A DNA stretch of 12,783 bases from an uncultured Prevotella sp. (lineage in GTDB: Bacteria > Bacteroidota > Bacteroidia > Bacteroidales > Bacteroidaceae), in contig URUK01000054.1 in the NCBI GenBank assembly GCA_900551055.1, forward strand, positions 1-12,783. The letters are read 5' to 3'. The notes under the pieces were generated by a model. The model saw only the letters and a program-made list of their open reading frames with translations. It was not told the DNA's origin and ran no database searches. Every line of letters starts with the position of its first letter. Position 1 is the stretch's first letter. The translations under genes and the position numbers were made by a program. Shown one piece after another: positions 1-9,130 of the stretch.

Positions 1-68
1 TTGAAATACAAAACAATATAAATTATTTCATTTCAAAGAAGGATTATTCTTATATTGAACTCACGTTA

Positions 69-99
69 ATTCTCCGTTCCCCATTCTCAATTCTCAATC
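69..99. repeat. degenerate heptad repeat (ATTCTCA type)
   Basis: Four consecutive 7-mers can be read: ATTCTCC, GTTCCCC, ATTCTCA, ATTCTCA, then a decayed fifth. The period matches the TTAAGAA-type heptads around asnB and the GTGAAGA-type heptads inside miaB, although the unit sequence differs. No inverted partner is present nearby. Confidence 0.55.
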
Positions 100-110
100 T
101 AAAGCGACAT

Positions 111-142
111 CCGCCCCACCCGCCCCGAAGGGAGGGAGCTTG
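111..142. repeat. GC-rich C-run/G-run hairpin-like segment
   Basis: Runs of C (CCGCCCC, CCCGCCCC) are followed after a short GAA turn by runs of G (GGGAGGGAG), so a GC-rich fold is possible. A related layout, CCCCATCCCTACTGAAGGGTTAGGG, broken here as CCCCATCCCT / ACTGAAGGG / TTAGGG, occurs upstream of glnN at 12467-12499. Function is unknown; it may be another dispersed intergenic repeat. Confidence 0.35.
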
Positions 143-337
143 GTTGCCTTTTTACAATCAACCATAATTGGAACCAATATGCCATGCTTTTAAAATAACA
201 AGGAGAAGGGACGAGCAGGACAAACATGGCCGGCATGCCCTGTCACAGAAACCCTGCCAGCCATATCCGGCCTGCCGGCCCCACCCTTTCCATTTGTCCG
301 CAACGCCTGCGCCGAAGATAAAAAAAACTGTGAAAAG

Positions 338-369
338 TTGCAGTATTCAAAAAGTTTAGCTTAATTTTG
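338..369 (+). promoter_or_regulatory. Bacteroidetes-type promoter of the GH3 gene
   Basis: A -33 core TTG (338-340) is separated by 21 bp from TAATTTTG (362-369), an exact fit to the Bacteroidetes -7 consensus TAnnTTTG. Transcription would start about 7 nt downstream, leaving a leader of roughly 20 nt before the ATG at 396. It is the only consensus promoter I found ahead of the plus-strand genes between 396 and 5678. Confidence 0.7.
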
Positions 370-395
370 CACACTCAACATCTTATTACAACAGG

Positions 396-1919
396 ATGAG
401 CATCACAAGCATTGCAAGAAACTTCTTCACCCCAAGACTGAAGGAAATCGAAAAATACACCTCGCAGGCGGCCTCAATACAGGACAGAATGCTGCGCTAC
501 CTCACCGGGAACGCAAGGAACACCGAATACGGACGGCGGCACATGCCGGGCAACGTGACGTCATACGAAGCCTTTGCGGCCAGCGTGCCACTCAACACAT
601 ACGACGACCTGAAGGACATGATTGACCGCATGCGCCACGGAGAAGCCAACGTGCTGTGGCCGGGAACGGTGAAATGGTATGCCAAGTCGTCGGGCACGAC
701 AAACGACAAGAGCAAGTTCATACCCGTAAGCCGCGAGGGGCTGAAGCACACCCACTACCAGGGCGGCACCGACGCCGTGGCCATCTACCTCGGGAACAAC
801 CGCGAGAGCCGCATGTTCGACGGCCGCGGACTCATCCTCGGTGGCAGCCATTCGCCCAACTACAACGTGGAGGGCAGCCTCGTTGGCGACCTCAGCGCAA
901 TACTTATAGAAAACATCAACCCTTTGGTTAACCTCGTGCGCGTGCCCAAAAAGCAGACAGCGCTGCTGGGCGACTTCGAAGTGAAGCGCGACCGCATAGC
1001 ACGCGAGACGCTCACCAAGAACGTCACCAACCTGAGCGGCGTGCCCTCGTGGATGCTCTCGGTGCTGACAAGGGTCATGGAACTGTCGGGCAAGACGCAC
1101 CTTGAGGAGGTGTGGCCCAACATCGAGGTGTTTTTCCACGGCGGAGTGGCCTTCACCCCGTACCGCAAGCAGTACGAACAGCTTATCACCTCGCCGCGCA
1201 TGCACTACATGGAGACGTACAACGCCAGCGAAGGCTTCTTCGGACTGCAGAGCAACCCGGCCGACCCGGCCATGCTGCTCATGCTCGACTACGGCGTGTT
1301 CTACGAGTTCATACCCATGGACGAGTTCGGGAAAGAGAACCCTACGGTGCTCCCACTCGAAGGCGTAAGCACCGGCGTGAACTACGCCATGGTAATATCA
1401 ACGCCCTGCGGACTGTGGCGTTATATAATAGGTGACACAGTGAAGTTCACCTCCACCAACCCGTACAAGTTCATAATAACAGGCCGCACAAAGAGCTTCA
1501 TCAACGCTTTCGGCGAGGAACTTATCGTCGACAACGCCGAACAGGGGCTTGCCGAGGCGTGCCGCAAGACCGGGGCCGAAGTGAGCGAATACACCGCCGC
1601 CCCCGTATTCATGGACGGCGAAGCCAAGTGCCGCCACCAGTGGCTCATAGAGTTCGCCAAAGAACCCGCCGACCTGGAAGCCTTCGCATCCATACTTGAC
1701 AGGAAGCTGCAAGAGGTCAACAGCGACTACGAGGCCAAGCGGTACAAGGACATCACCCTGCAACACCTCGAAGTGGTAAAGGCGCGCCGCGGACTGTTCA
1801 ACGACTGGCTCAAGTCGAAAGGCAAACTGGGCGGCCAGCACAAGGTGCCGCGCCTCAACAACAACCGCGACATCATGGAACAGATGCTCAGGTTCAACAC
1901 CGCAAAGAATGAGATTTGA
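396..1919 (+). CDS. GH3 auxin-responsive promoter family protein (acyl-adenylating, putative acyl-acid amido synthetase)
   Basis: 507 residues, the usual length of bacterial GH3 proteins. The family belongs to the ANL adenylating superfamily; plant members join amino acids to acyl acids through an acyl-AMP intermediate, but the substrate of Bacteroidetes members is not known to me. The adenylating motifs are visible: SSGTTNDKSK (98-107, phosphate-binding loop), YNASEGFFG (275-283, adenine-site motif), WRYIIGDTVKF (341-351), and the hinge region with ITGRTKSFINAFGEE (361-375), followed by a C-terminal lid domain. There is no signal peptide, so it is cytoplasmic. A consensus promoter lies 27 bp upstream. 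The stop overlaps the start of the lipoprotein gene by 11 bp, pointing to co-translation. The family call is firm; the reaction is inferred. Confidence 0.9.
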   Translation: MSITSIARNFFTPRLKEIEKYTSQAASIQDRMLRYLTGNARNTEYGRRHMPGNVTSYEAFAASVPLNTYDDLKDMIDRMRHGEANVLWPGTVKWYAKSSGTTNDKSKFIPVSREGLKHTHYQGGTDAVAIYLGNNRESRMFDGRGLILGGSHSPNYNVEGSLVGDLSAILIENINPLVNLVRVPKKQTALLGDFEVKRDRIARETLTKNVTNLSGVPSWMLSVLTRVMELSGKTHLEEVWPNIEVFFHGGVAFTPYRKQYEQLITSPRMHYMETYNASEGFFGLQSNPADPAMLLMLDYGVFYEFIPMDEFGKENPTVLPLEGVSTGVNYAMVISTPCGLWRYIIGDTVKFTSTNPYKFIITGRTKSFINAFGEELIVDNAEQGLAEACRKTGAEVSEYTAAPVFMDGEAKCRHQWLIEFAKEPADLEAFASILDRKLQEVNSDYEAKRYKDITLQHLEVVKARRGLFNDWLKSKGKLGGQHKVPRLNNNRDIMEQMLRFNTAKNEI

Positions 1920-3927
1920 CCGCATAATAAAATCATTTCAGTCCTACTTGTCCCATAAGCCCTATAAGAGCAATAAGACAAATAGGCCGGACAAGCCGAC
2001 CAACCGCATGCTGTGGCTGCCGCTGCTGGCAGCCCTCGCCGTAGTGTCGTGCGCCAAGATGGGCCAGCCCGACGGCGGATGGTATGACGAGACACCGCCA
2101 GTAATCGTGCGCACGACGCCGCAAGACCAGGGCACAAACATCAAAGACAAGAAAATAAGCATACACTTCGACGAATACATAAAGGTAGACAACCCCACGG
2201 AAAAAGTGGTAATATCGCCCCCTCAGATAGAACAGGCCGAGATTGTGGCGTCCGGCAAGAAAATCGTGGTAGAGCTGAAAGACTCCCTGAAGGCCAATAC
2301 CACATACACGGTTGACTTCTCCGACGCGATAACCGACAACAACGAAGGCAACCCCTTGGGCAACTACACGTACACATTCTCCACCGGCGACCATATCGAC
2401 ACGATGGAAGTGGCCGGATATGTGCTCAACGCACAAAACCTCGAACCGATAAAGGGCATACTCGTGGGCCTGTACAGCAACCTTAGCGACACCATCTTCA
2501 CCAAGGAACCCATGCTGCGCGTATCGCGGACTGACAGCCGCGGCAAGTTCATAATAAAGGGCGTGGCACCAGGCGACTACCGCATCTACGCCTTGCAGGA
2601 CGCCGACAACAACTACACTTTCAGCCAAAAAAGCGAACAGCTGGCTTTCTCGCACGACATAATAACACCGTCGTTCAAGCCGGACGTGCGCCAGGACACG
2701 CTGTGGCGCGACTCCCTGCACATAGACTCGATAATGCGCGTGCCATACACGCACTTCCTACCCGACGACATCGTGCTGCGGGCGTTCACCGAAACGCAGA
2801 CCGACAGATACCTCGTAAAGACGGAACGCACCGAGCCCGACCACTTTACAATGTTCTTCAGCTACGGCGACAGCCTGCTGCCGCAAATCAACGGCCTGAA
2901 CTTCAACGCCGATGACGCATTCGTTATAGAACCCACCGAGAAGCAGGACACCGTGACATACTGGCTGCGCGACACGACGCTCGTCAACCAGGACACGCTG
3001 CGCATGGAAGTGAAGTACATGGCCACCGACACGCTCGGCGTGCTACAGCTACAGACCGACACAATGGAAATCCTCGCGAAAGTGCCGTATGAAAAGCGCA
3101 TTAAGCAGCAACAGGACGAATACGAAAAGTGGAAAAAGGAGCAGGAAAAGGCGAAAAAGCGCGGCAAGGAATACGAAACGGAGATGAAGCCGAAAGCTCT
3201 CGAACCGAAATACAACGTCGCCTCTGAGCCTGACCCTGACCAGAACATCACCATTACCATGCCCGCGCCGCTGGCATCGGCCGACACTTCGCGCATACAT
3301 CTTTACTCAAAGCACGACACATTGTGGTATAAATCGCCGTTCATACTGCGTCCCAAGCCGGGAGTTCACCGCACATACGAGCTTCTCGGAGAATGGAGGC
3401 CGGGCATAGAATACAGCCTTGAGGTGGACACCATGGCCTTCACCGACATCTACGGCAAAACTTCCGCACCGAAGAAACAGGGATTCAAGGTGAAGACCGA
3501 GGACGCATACGCAACCATCTTGTTTGACATTGCCGGCATGGCCGACACCACCGTGGTAGTGCAACTGCTCAACAAGTCAGACGCTGTGGTAAAAGAAACG
3601 GTCACAAAGAATGGCCGCGCCGAGTTCTTTTACGTAAAGCCTGACACTTACTACGCCCGTATGTTCATCGATTCCAACGGCAACGGCATCTGGGATACAG
3701 GCGAATACGCCGCCGACAGGCAACCGGAAACGACGTATTACTACCATGACAAGATAGAATGCAAGGCCAAATGGGACATGACGCTGACGTGGAATCCTAC
3801 GTCGCGCAGCCTCAACCTGCAAAAGCCGGAGGCAATAACCAAACAGAAACCGGAGAAGGAAAAGACCATAACACGCCGCAACCTGGAACGCGCCGAAAAG
3901 CTGGGAATACCTTATCCGCCCATGTAA
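1909..3927 (+). CDS. Ig-like (Big_5-type) domain lipoprotein
   Basis: 672 residues if read from the ATG at 1909; the mature protein is probably a lipid-anchored envelope protein. A hydrophobic stretch ends in the lipobox VVSC, with Cys48 as the likely lipidated residue. After it come a Big_5-like Ig domain (about 62-160: ETPPVIVRTTPQDQGTNI, then TYTFSTG at the end), a carboxypeptidase-regulatory-like beta sandwich (about 165-235), a central region, a charged probable coiled coil (about 394-425, rich in K, E and Q), and a C-terminal beta domain with a calcium-loop-like DSNGNGIWDTGEY (588-600). Residues 10-27 are encoded by a 9-bp-period repeat, so the true start is uncertain. The only other in-frame ATG (2008) gives a compact signal peptide but one with no basic residue ahead of its hydrophobic core. 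The role is unknown; the gene is translationally linked to GH3 and precedes DUF3108. Confidence 0.85.
   Translation: MRFDRIIKSFQSYLSHKPYKSNKTNRPDKPTNRMLWLPLLAALAVVSCAKMGQPDGGWYDETPPVIVRTTPQDQGTNIKDKKISIHFDEYIKVDNPTEKVVISPPQIEQAEIVASGKKIVVELKDSLKANTTYTVDFSDAITDNNEGNPLGNYTYTFSTGDHIDTMEVAGYVLNAQNLEPIKGILVGLYSNLSDTIFTKEPMLRVSRTDSRGKFIIKGVAPGDYRIYALQDADNNYTFSQKSEQLAFSHDIITPSFKPDVRQDTLWRDSLHIDSIMRVPYTHFLPDDIVLRAFTETQTDRYLVKTERTEPDHFTMFFSYGDSLLPQINGLNFNADDAFVIEPTEKQDTVTYWLRDTTLVNQDTLRMEVKYMATDTLGVLQLQTDTMEILAKVPYEKRIKQQQDEYEKWKKEQEKAKKRGKEYETEMKPKALEPKYNVASEPDPDQNITITMPAPLASADTSRIHLYSKHDTLWYKSPFILRPKPGVHRTYELLGEWRPGIEYSLEVDTMAFTDIYGKTSAPKKQGFKVKTEDAYATILFDIAGMADTTVVVQLLNKSDAVVKETVTKNGRAEFFYVKPDTYYARMFIDSNGNGIWDTGEYAADRQPETTYYYHDKIECKAKWDMTLTWNPTSRSLNLQKPEAITKQKPEKEKTITRRNLERAEKLGIPYPPM
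1939..1988. repeat. 9-bp-period repeat inside the lipoprotein 5' coding region
   Basis: Read on the minus strand, successive 9-mers resemble one another: TTGTCTTAT, TGCTCTTAT, AGGGCTTAT, GGGACAAGT, AGGACTGAA. The same family recurs at 5795-5838. Because 9 is a multiple of 3, expansion or loss of units would keep the reading frame. Confidence 0.55.
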
Positions 3928-3998
3928 CGACCTAACAACCCCGTCCCAATAACCAAACAAAAACAGCGATATTGGCGGCAGGTCTTAATTATACGATT

Positions 3999-4811
3999 AT
4001 GAAACACCTAAAAACCTTTATCCTGGCCGCGGTCATGCTCTGCATGGCAGGCGCGGCCACAGCGCAGTGCACATTCAGGAACACAGCGTTCAAGGCCGGC
4101 GAATTCCTGTCGTACAACCTCTACTACAACTGGAAATTCGTATGGGTGAAAGTAGGTACGGCATCGATGTATGTCGTGCAAAGCAAGTACGGAGGGCAAA
4201 ACGCCTACCGGGCAAGCCTCACGACGAGGGGCAACAGCAAGATGGACAAAATCTTCATGATGCGCGATACGCTGCTGTGCTACTCGTCGCTCGACCTCGC
4301 CCCGCTGTATTACCGCAAAGGGGCAGTGGAGGGAAAGCGCTACACCGTTGACGAGGTATGGTACAAATACCCGGGCGGACAATGCCAGATTACGCAAAGC
4401 AGGCTGCACAAGGACGGCAAGAAAGAACGCCGCACGGCCAATCCCGGGCAGTGCGTTTTCGACATGATGAACATTTTTCTGCGCGCAAGGAGCTTCGACC
4501 TTGACAACTGGAAGACAGGACACGTGGTAGACTTCCAGATTGCCGACGGCAACGGACTTGCCCCGGCGAAAATCAAGTTGCTTGGAACTAAGAACATAAA
4601 GGCCGACAACGGCGTGAAATACCGTTGCCTCGAACTGTCATATACGGAAAAAGAGAAGAAGGGCTGGAGGGAGATTGCGCGCTTCTTCGTCACCGACGAC
4701 TCCAACCATGTGCCCATAAGGCTCGACATGTTCCTTAAATTCGGCTCGGCAAAGGCGTTCCTCACAAGCATGAAAGGCGTGAAGAATCCTGTCAAATCAC
4801 AAGTGAAATAA
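3999..4811 (+). CDS. DUF3108 domain-containing exported protein
   Basis: 270 residues from the ATG at 3999. I prefer this start because it places the signal peptide (MKHLKTFILAAVMLCMAG, cleavage probably after ATA at about residue 20) exactly at the N-terminus; an upstream TTG at 3972 would add nine unconvincing residues. The mature part begins CTFRNTAFKAGEFLSYNLYY, the usual opening of DUF3108 proteins, and continues as a beta-rich protein with features such as KVGTASMYV, GNSKMDKIFMMRDTL, a late SYTEKEKKGWREIARFFV and VPIRLDMFLKFGSAKAFLTS. Bacteroidetes homologues are periplasmic or outer-membrane-associated proteins of unknown function. It lies 71 bp after the lipoprotein and directly abuts the beta-lactamase gene: its TAA is immediately followed by that gene's ATG in the same frame. 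Confidence 0.85.
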   Translation: MKHLKTFILAAVMLCMAGAATAQCTFRNTAFKAGEFLSYNLYYNWKFVWVKVGTASMYVVQSKYGGQNAYRASLTTRGNSKMDKIFMMRDTLLCYSSLDLAPLYYRKGAVEGKRYTVDEVWYKYPGGQCQITQSRLHKDGKKERRTANPGQCVFDMMNIFLRARSFDLDNWKTGHVVDFQIADGNGLAPAKIKLLGTKNIKADNGVKYRCLELSYTEKEKKGWREIARFFVTDDSNHVPIRLDMFLKFGSAKAFLTSMKGVKNPVKSQVK

Positions 4812-5678
4812 ATGAGAACTCTCATCACCATACTGCTCGCGGCAATGCTCCCGGCACTTGCCGCGGCACAGACTGCGGAAGAAAAAATCAACAGCATCAT
4901 CAAGGGAAAGCACGCCAAGGTGGGCGTGGCGTGGATAATTGACGGCAAGGAGCATACCGTAAACAACGCCGACTGTTATCCGCTGATGAGCGTCTTCAAG
5001 CTGCACGGAGCCGTTGCGGTGCTCCGCCAAATGGAGAGGCGCGGCATACCGACTGACACTATGGTACGTGTCAGCGCAAGCCAGGTTACCAAGAACACGT
5101 ACACACCGATGCTGGAGCGCTATCCCGAAAGCGGTTTCACAATACGTTTCGACAGCCTTCTGCATTACAGCGTGGCCGAAAGCGACAACAACGCGTGCGA
5201 CATCATCATTTCTATGGCCGGCGGCATCGAGGGCGTGAACGCCGAGATGCGCGCCATTGGACTTGCCGATTACAACTTGAAGGAAACCGAAATCTCGATG
5301 CAGGCCGACCCGATGCGCTCATACGACAACTGCTCCACACCGCTGTCCGTGGCAACCCTTTTCAAGAAACTTTTTGAAGAGAACATCCTCGGAGAGCCTT
5401 ACGCTACGCTGTTGAAGCACATCTTAATCTCGACAACTACCGGCCCGGACAAAATAAAGGCCGCACTTGAGCCGGGAATGCTCCTCGCCCACAAGACGGG
5501 CACTGGCTTCACAAAAGACGACGGGACGATGATTGCCGACAATGACGCCGGCGTAGTAATGCCGCCCGACGGCCGTAAGCTATACATCGCCGTGCTGATA
5601 AAGGACACGAAGCTCGGCAGCAAAGAGAACGCAAGGCTCATTGCAGAGATTGCAAAGGCGATATTGAGTAAGGAGTAA
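4812..5678 (+). CDS. bla: class A serine beta-lactamase (CfxA/CepA/PER-like subclass A2)
   Basis: 288 residues, a normal class A length. A signal peptide (about 1-19, ending ALAAA) exports it to the periplasm, where it would hydrolyse beta-lactam rings. All active-site motifs are present: S60-V-F-K63 (nucleophile Ser and general-base Lys), S124-D-N126, an omega loop with E158-T-E160 (general-base Glu, Ambler 166), and K228-T-G230. The SVFKLH context, the ESDNNACD box and the omega loop ending SMQADPMRSYDN resemble Bacteroidetes CfxA-type enzymes. The start abuts the DUF3108 stop, so translation is probably coupled. The last codons (LSKE) and the stop sit inside a GGAGTAA-type repeat. No insertion sequence or integrase is seen beside it, so it looks like a resident chromosomal gene. 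The substrate range cannot be read from sequence alone. Confidence 0.92.
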   Translation: MRTLITILLAAMLPALAAAQTAEEKINSIIKGKHAKVGVAWIIDGKEHTVNNADCYPLMSVFKLHGAVAVLRQMERRGIPTDTMVRVSASQVTKNTYTPMLERYPESGFTIRFDSLLHYSVAESDNNACDIIISMAGGIEGVNAEMRAIGLADYNLKETEISMQADPMRSYDNCSTPLSVATLFKKLFEENILGEPYATLLKHILISTTTGPDKIKAALEPGMLLAHKTGTGFTKDDGTMIADNDAGVVMPPDGRKLYIAVLIKDTKLGSKENARLIAEIAKAILSKE

Positions 5679-5729
5679 AGGAGTAAGGAGAGAAGGAGTA
5701 AAGTAAAAGGAGAGAAGGAGTAAGGAGGA
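5666..5729. repeat. purine-rich GGAGTAA-type repeat spanning the beta-lactamase stop
   Basis: Units GGAGTAA, AGGAGTAA, GGAGAGA and AGGAGTAA recur with a 7- to 8-bp step across the bla stop codon (5676-5678) and about 50 bp beyond. The repeat therefore supplies the last codons of bla. It contains several AGGAGG-like strings, but none sits at a useful distance from miaB. Confidence 0.55.
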
Positions 5730-5794
5730 AATAAATAAGCAACAAGAAGAAAAATCAGCACAGGCAACCGCGAACGCCATGCTGAACACAGCCA

Positions 5795-5838
5795 TCCCGG
5801 CTCCCATAAGTCCTATTTCTCCCATCCGTCCCATAATT
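5795..5838. repeat. 9-bp-period repeat upstream of miaB
   Basis: On the minus strand the 9-mers TGGGACGGA, TGGGAGAAA, TAGGACTTA and TGGGAGCCG follow one another. This is the same family as in the 5' end of the lipoprotein gene (1939-1988). It ends only about 10 bp before the miaB ATG, and no consensus TAnnTTTG promoter is visible in the 169-bp gap. Confidence 0.5.
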
Positions 5839-5847
5839 AAAAATTAA

Positions 5848-7233
<1,386 letters not shown>

Positions 7234-7258
7234 TCCGCTGATAATCAACACCGTTACG

Positions 7259-7294
7259 AAATGCCGTGTTTTGCATTGCAAAACACGGCATTTT
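7259..7294. terminator. bidirectional palindromic terminator between miaB and asnB
   Basis: Two 17-nt arms (7259-7275 and 7277-7293) beginning AAATGCCGTG and ending CACGGCATTT form a near-perfect hairpin 25 bp after the miaB stop, followed by a short T run. The A/T tracts at both ends mean it could also end asnB transcripts from the opposite strand. Confidence 0.75.
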
Positions 7295-7317
7295 AGCTTC
7301 CAATTGACGGCCTTTTG

Positions 7318-7338
7318 CACGGCAATTTGCCGTGTTTT
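7318..7338 (+). terminator. second short hairpin with T run
   Basis: CACGGCAA (7318-7325) and TTGCCGTG (7327-7334) are perfect inverse complements and are followed by TTTT. The arm sequence echoes the CCGTGTTTTG of the terminator at 7259-7294, suggesting duplication of a terminator module. The single unpaired base between the arms means the innermost pairs would open to form the loop. Confidence 0.45.
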
Positions 7339-7344
7339 GAATTA

Positions 7345-7439
7345 AGAATTAAGAGTTAAGAATTAAGAAAATATGCTTTATCAAATAGCTTATGAGCAAC
7401 AAGCAAGGCATATTTTCTTAATTCTTAACTCTTAATTCT
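7345..7439. repeat. long inverted repeat of TTAAGAA heptads downstream of asnB
   Basis: The arms 7345-7376 and 7408-7439 are perfectly complementary over 32 bp, with a 31-nt loop. The outer part of each arm consists of AATTAAG/AGTTAAG heptads; the inner part is AAAATATGC and its complement. The stretch 7405-7439 is identical over 35 bp to 9261-9295 on the other side of asnB. In RNA from either strand it would form a very stable but AU-rich stem. Confidence 0.85.
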
Positions 7440-7462
7440 CAATTTCAATAGCCTGCCGTCTG

Positions 7463-9127
7463 TCAGTACGCCTGCTCGTGTACGCCGCTTACGGCGCGGC
7501 CGCTGGGGTCGTTCTTGCCTTTGAACGATGCGTCCCATGCCAGTGCTTCGGCCGTGCTGCACGCCACGCTCGGCACACTCGGCACGCTGCGCGCAGCGTC
7601 GTCGCTGGGGAAATGGGCGGCGAAGAGCGAGCGGTAGAAGTACTCCTCCTTGCATCGCGGCGGGTTTACGGGGAAGCGTTGCGCGGCATGCTCCATCTCA
7701 TAGTCGCTCACGCTGTCGGCGGTTATCCGCTTCAGGGTGTCAATCCACGAGTAGCCCACGCCGTCGGAAAACTGCTCCTTCTGCCTCCACGCCACCTCCT
7801 GCGGCAGCATCGGTGCAAAAGCCTCGCGCAGGATTTTCTTCTCCACCACCGCGCCGGGGCACATCTTGGCCTCAGGATTGAGGCGCATGGCTATGTCGAG
7901 GAAGCGCGTGTCGAGGAACGGCACACGGCCTTCCACGCCCCATGCGGCCAGGCTTTTGTTGGCGCGCAGGCAGTCATAAAGGTGCAGCTTCATCAGCTTG
8001 CGCACCGTTTCCTCGTGGAACGCGCGCGCCGACGGTGCCTTGTGGAAATACAGGTAGCCGCCGAACACCTCGTCGGCACCCTCGCCCGAGAGCACCATCT
8101 TTATGCCCATGCTCTTTATTACGCGTGCAAGCAGGAACATGGGGGTGGATGCGCGTATCGTCGTCACGTCGTAAGTCTCTGTGTAGTAGACCACGTCGCT
8201 AAGCGCGTCGAGCCCCTCCTGTATGGTGTAATTTATCTCATGGTGCACCGTCCCGATGTGTTCCGCCACCATACGGGCCTTCTCCAGGTCGGGCGCGCCA
8301 CGCAATCCGACGGCAAACGAGTGCAGCCTCGGCCACCATGCGGCATCCTCTCCGCCCGTCTCTATGCGGCGTTTGGCATACTTCTGCGCCACCGCGCTGA
8401 TGACGGAAGAGTCCAGTCCGCCGCTCAGCAGCACGCCGTAGGGCACGTCGCTCATCATCTGCCGCCTGACGGCGGCTTCCAGCCCGTCGCGCAGCTCGTC
8501 AACGCTTGCCGGGTTGTCCTTCACGTTGTCGTAGCTGAACCAGTCGCGGTCGTAATACCGCCGCGGCATCGTGTCACGGCTTGTCTGCACGTGTCCGGGC
8601 GGAAACGGCGCGTACTTGTCACACTGTCCCTCAAGAGCTTTCAGCTCGCTCGCCACGTAAAGCCGCCCTTCTTTGTCGCGTCCGTAATAAAGGGGGATGA
8701 CCCCTATGGGGTCGCGCGCTATCAGATAGTCGTCGCGTTCGACATCGTACAGGGCGAAAGCGAAGATGCCGTCAAGCTCGTCCAAGAACCTGTCGCCCTG
8801 CTCGCGGTAAAGTGCGAGGATGACTTCACAGTCGCTTCCGGTCTGGAACTGGTACTTTCCGGCGTACCGGCTGCGTATCTCCCGATGGTTGTAAATCTCC
8901 CCGTTGACGGCCAATACCTGCTTTTTGTCAGGGCTGAAAAGCGGTTGCCGTCCCGACTCCGGGTCGACAATCGCCAGGCGTTCATGCGCCAAAATAGCCG
9001 TGCCTCCACAGTAAATGCCGCTCCAGTCGGGTCCGCGGTGGCGGAGCTTGCCGCTCATCCGCAATGCCTTCTGCCTCAAGGCAGGTGTCTGTTCCTGGAT
9101 GTTGAAAATTGAAACTATACCACACAT
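7463..9127 (-). CDS. asnB: asparagine synthetase B (glutamine-hydrolysing)
   Basis: 554 residues, the length of E. coli-type AsnB. It makes asparagine from aspartate, ATP and glutamine in the cytoplasm. The N-terminal glutaminase (class II amidotransferase) domain begins MCGI, so Cys2 is the nucleophile after removal of Met1; RHRGPD (29-34), VNGEIYNH (74-81) and GSDCE (97-101) line the glutamine site. The synthetase domain has the pyrophosphate loop SGGLDSS (235-241), LSGEGADEVFGGY (346-358) and the conserved GVEGRVPFLD (397-406). The C-terminus SVACSTAEALAWDASF ... DPSGRAV is typical. It is the last gene of a probable glnK-amt-asnB transcript and has no consensus promoter of its own. Its start codon lies 3 bp from the end of a long inverted repeat, so translation may depend on how that repeat folds. 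Confidence 0.96.
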   Translation of the reverse strand: MCGIVSIFNIQEQTPALRQKALRMSGKLRHRGPDWSGIYCGGTAILAHERLAIVDPESGRQPLFSPDKKQVLAVNGEIYNHREIRSRYAGKYQFQTGSDCEVILALYREQGDRFLDELDGIFAFALYDVERDDYLIARDPIGVIPLYYGRDKEGRLYVASELKALEGQCDKYAPFPPGHVQTSRDTMPRRYYDRDWFSYDNVKDNPASVDELRDGLEAAVRRQMMSDVPYGVLLSGGLDSSVISAVAQKYAKRRIETGGEDAAWWPRLHSFAVGLRGAPDLEKARMVAEHIGTVHHEINYTIQEGLDALSDVVYYTETYDVTTIRASTPMFLLARVIKSMGIKMVLSGEGADEVFGGYLYFHKAPSARAFHEETVRKLMKLHLYDCLRANKSLAAWGVEGRVPFLDTRFLDIAMRLNPEAKMCPGAVVEKKILREAFAPMLPQEVAWRQKEQFSDGVGYSWIDTLKRITADSVSDYEMEHAAQRFPVNPPRCKEEYFYRSLFAAHFPSDDAARSVPSVPSVACSTAEALAWDASFKGKNDPSGRAVSGVHEQAY

Positions 9128-9130
9128 TTT

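Larger units (their letters stand above)
1..395. other. intergenic region upstream of the GH3 gene
   Basis: No convincing gene is seen here. A 63-codon open frame at 168-359 has no family resemblance and overlaps the promoter below. From left to right the stretch holds an AT-rich segment (1-60), a heptad repeat (69-99), a GC-rich segment of C-runs facing G-runs (111-142), featureless sequence, and the GH3 promoter (338-369). Any gene to the left lies outside the window. Confidence 0.6.

Noticed and set aside
168..359. 63-codon open frame upstream of the GH3 gene
   Set aside because: The product is low-complexity, basic and unlike any family I know; its end overlaps the GH3 promoter.
3972..3998. 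TTG start adding nine residues to the DUF3108 protein
   Set aside because: The ATG at 3999 gives a textbook signal peptide at the very N-terminus; the added residues have no signal character.
5776..5844. Small open frame of about 22 codons before miaB
   Set aside because: Its ISPISPIRPI-like product is simply the translated 9-bp repeat.
5600..5847. Mobile-element boundary beside the beta-lactamase
   Set aside because: No transposase, integrase, terminal inverted repeats or target duplication is visible; only short-period repeats are present.
7558..7592. 9-bp repeat encoding VPSVPSVA near the asnB C-terminus
   Set aside because: It is short, and the PSVACS segment is conserved in AsnB proteins generally, so it needs no special explanation.
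7478..9112. 544-codon open frame antisense to asnB
   Set aside because: It mirrors the high-GC codon pattern of asnB, has no domain sense, and asnB carries all its catalytic motifs; it is a shadow frame.
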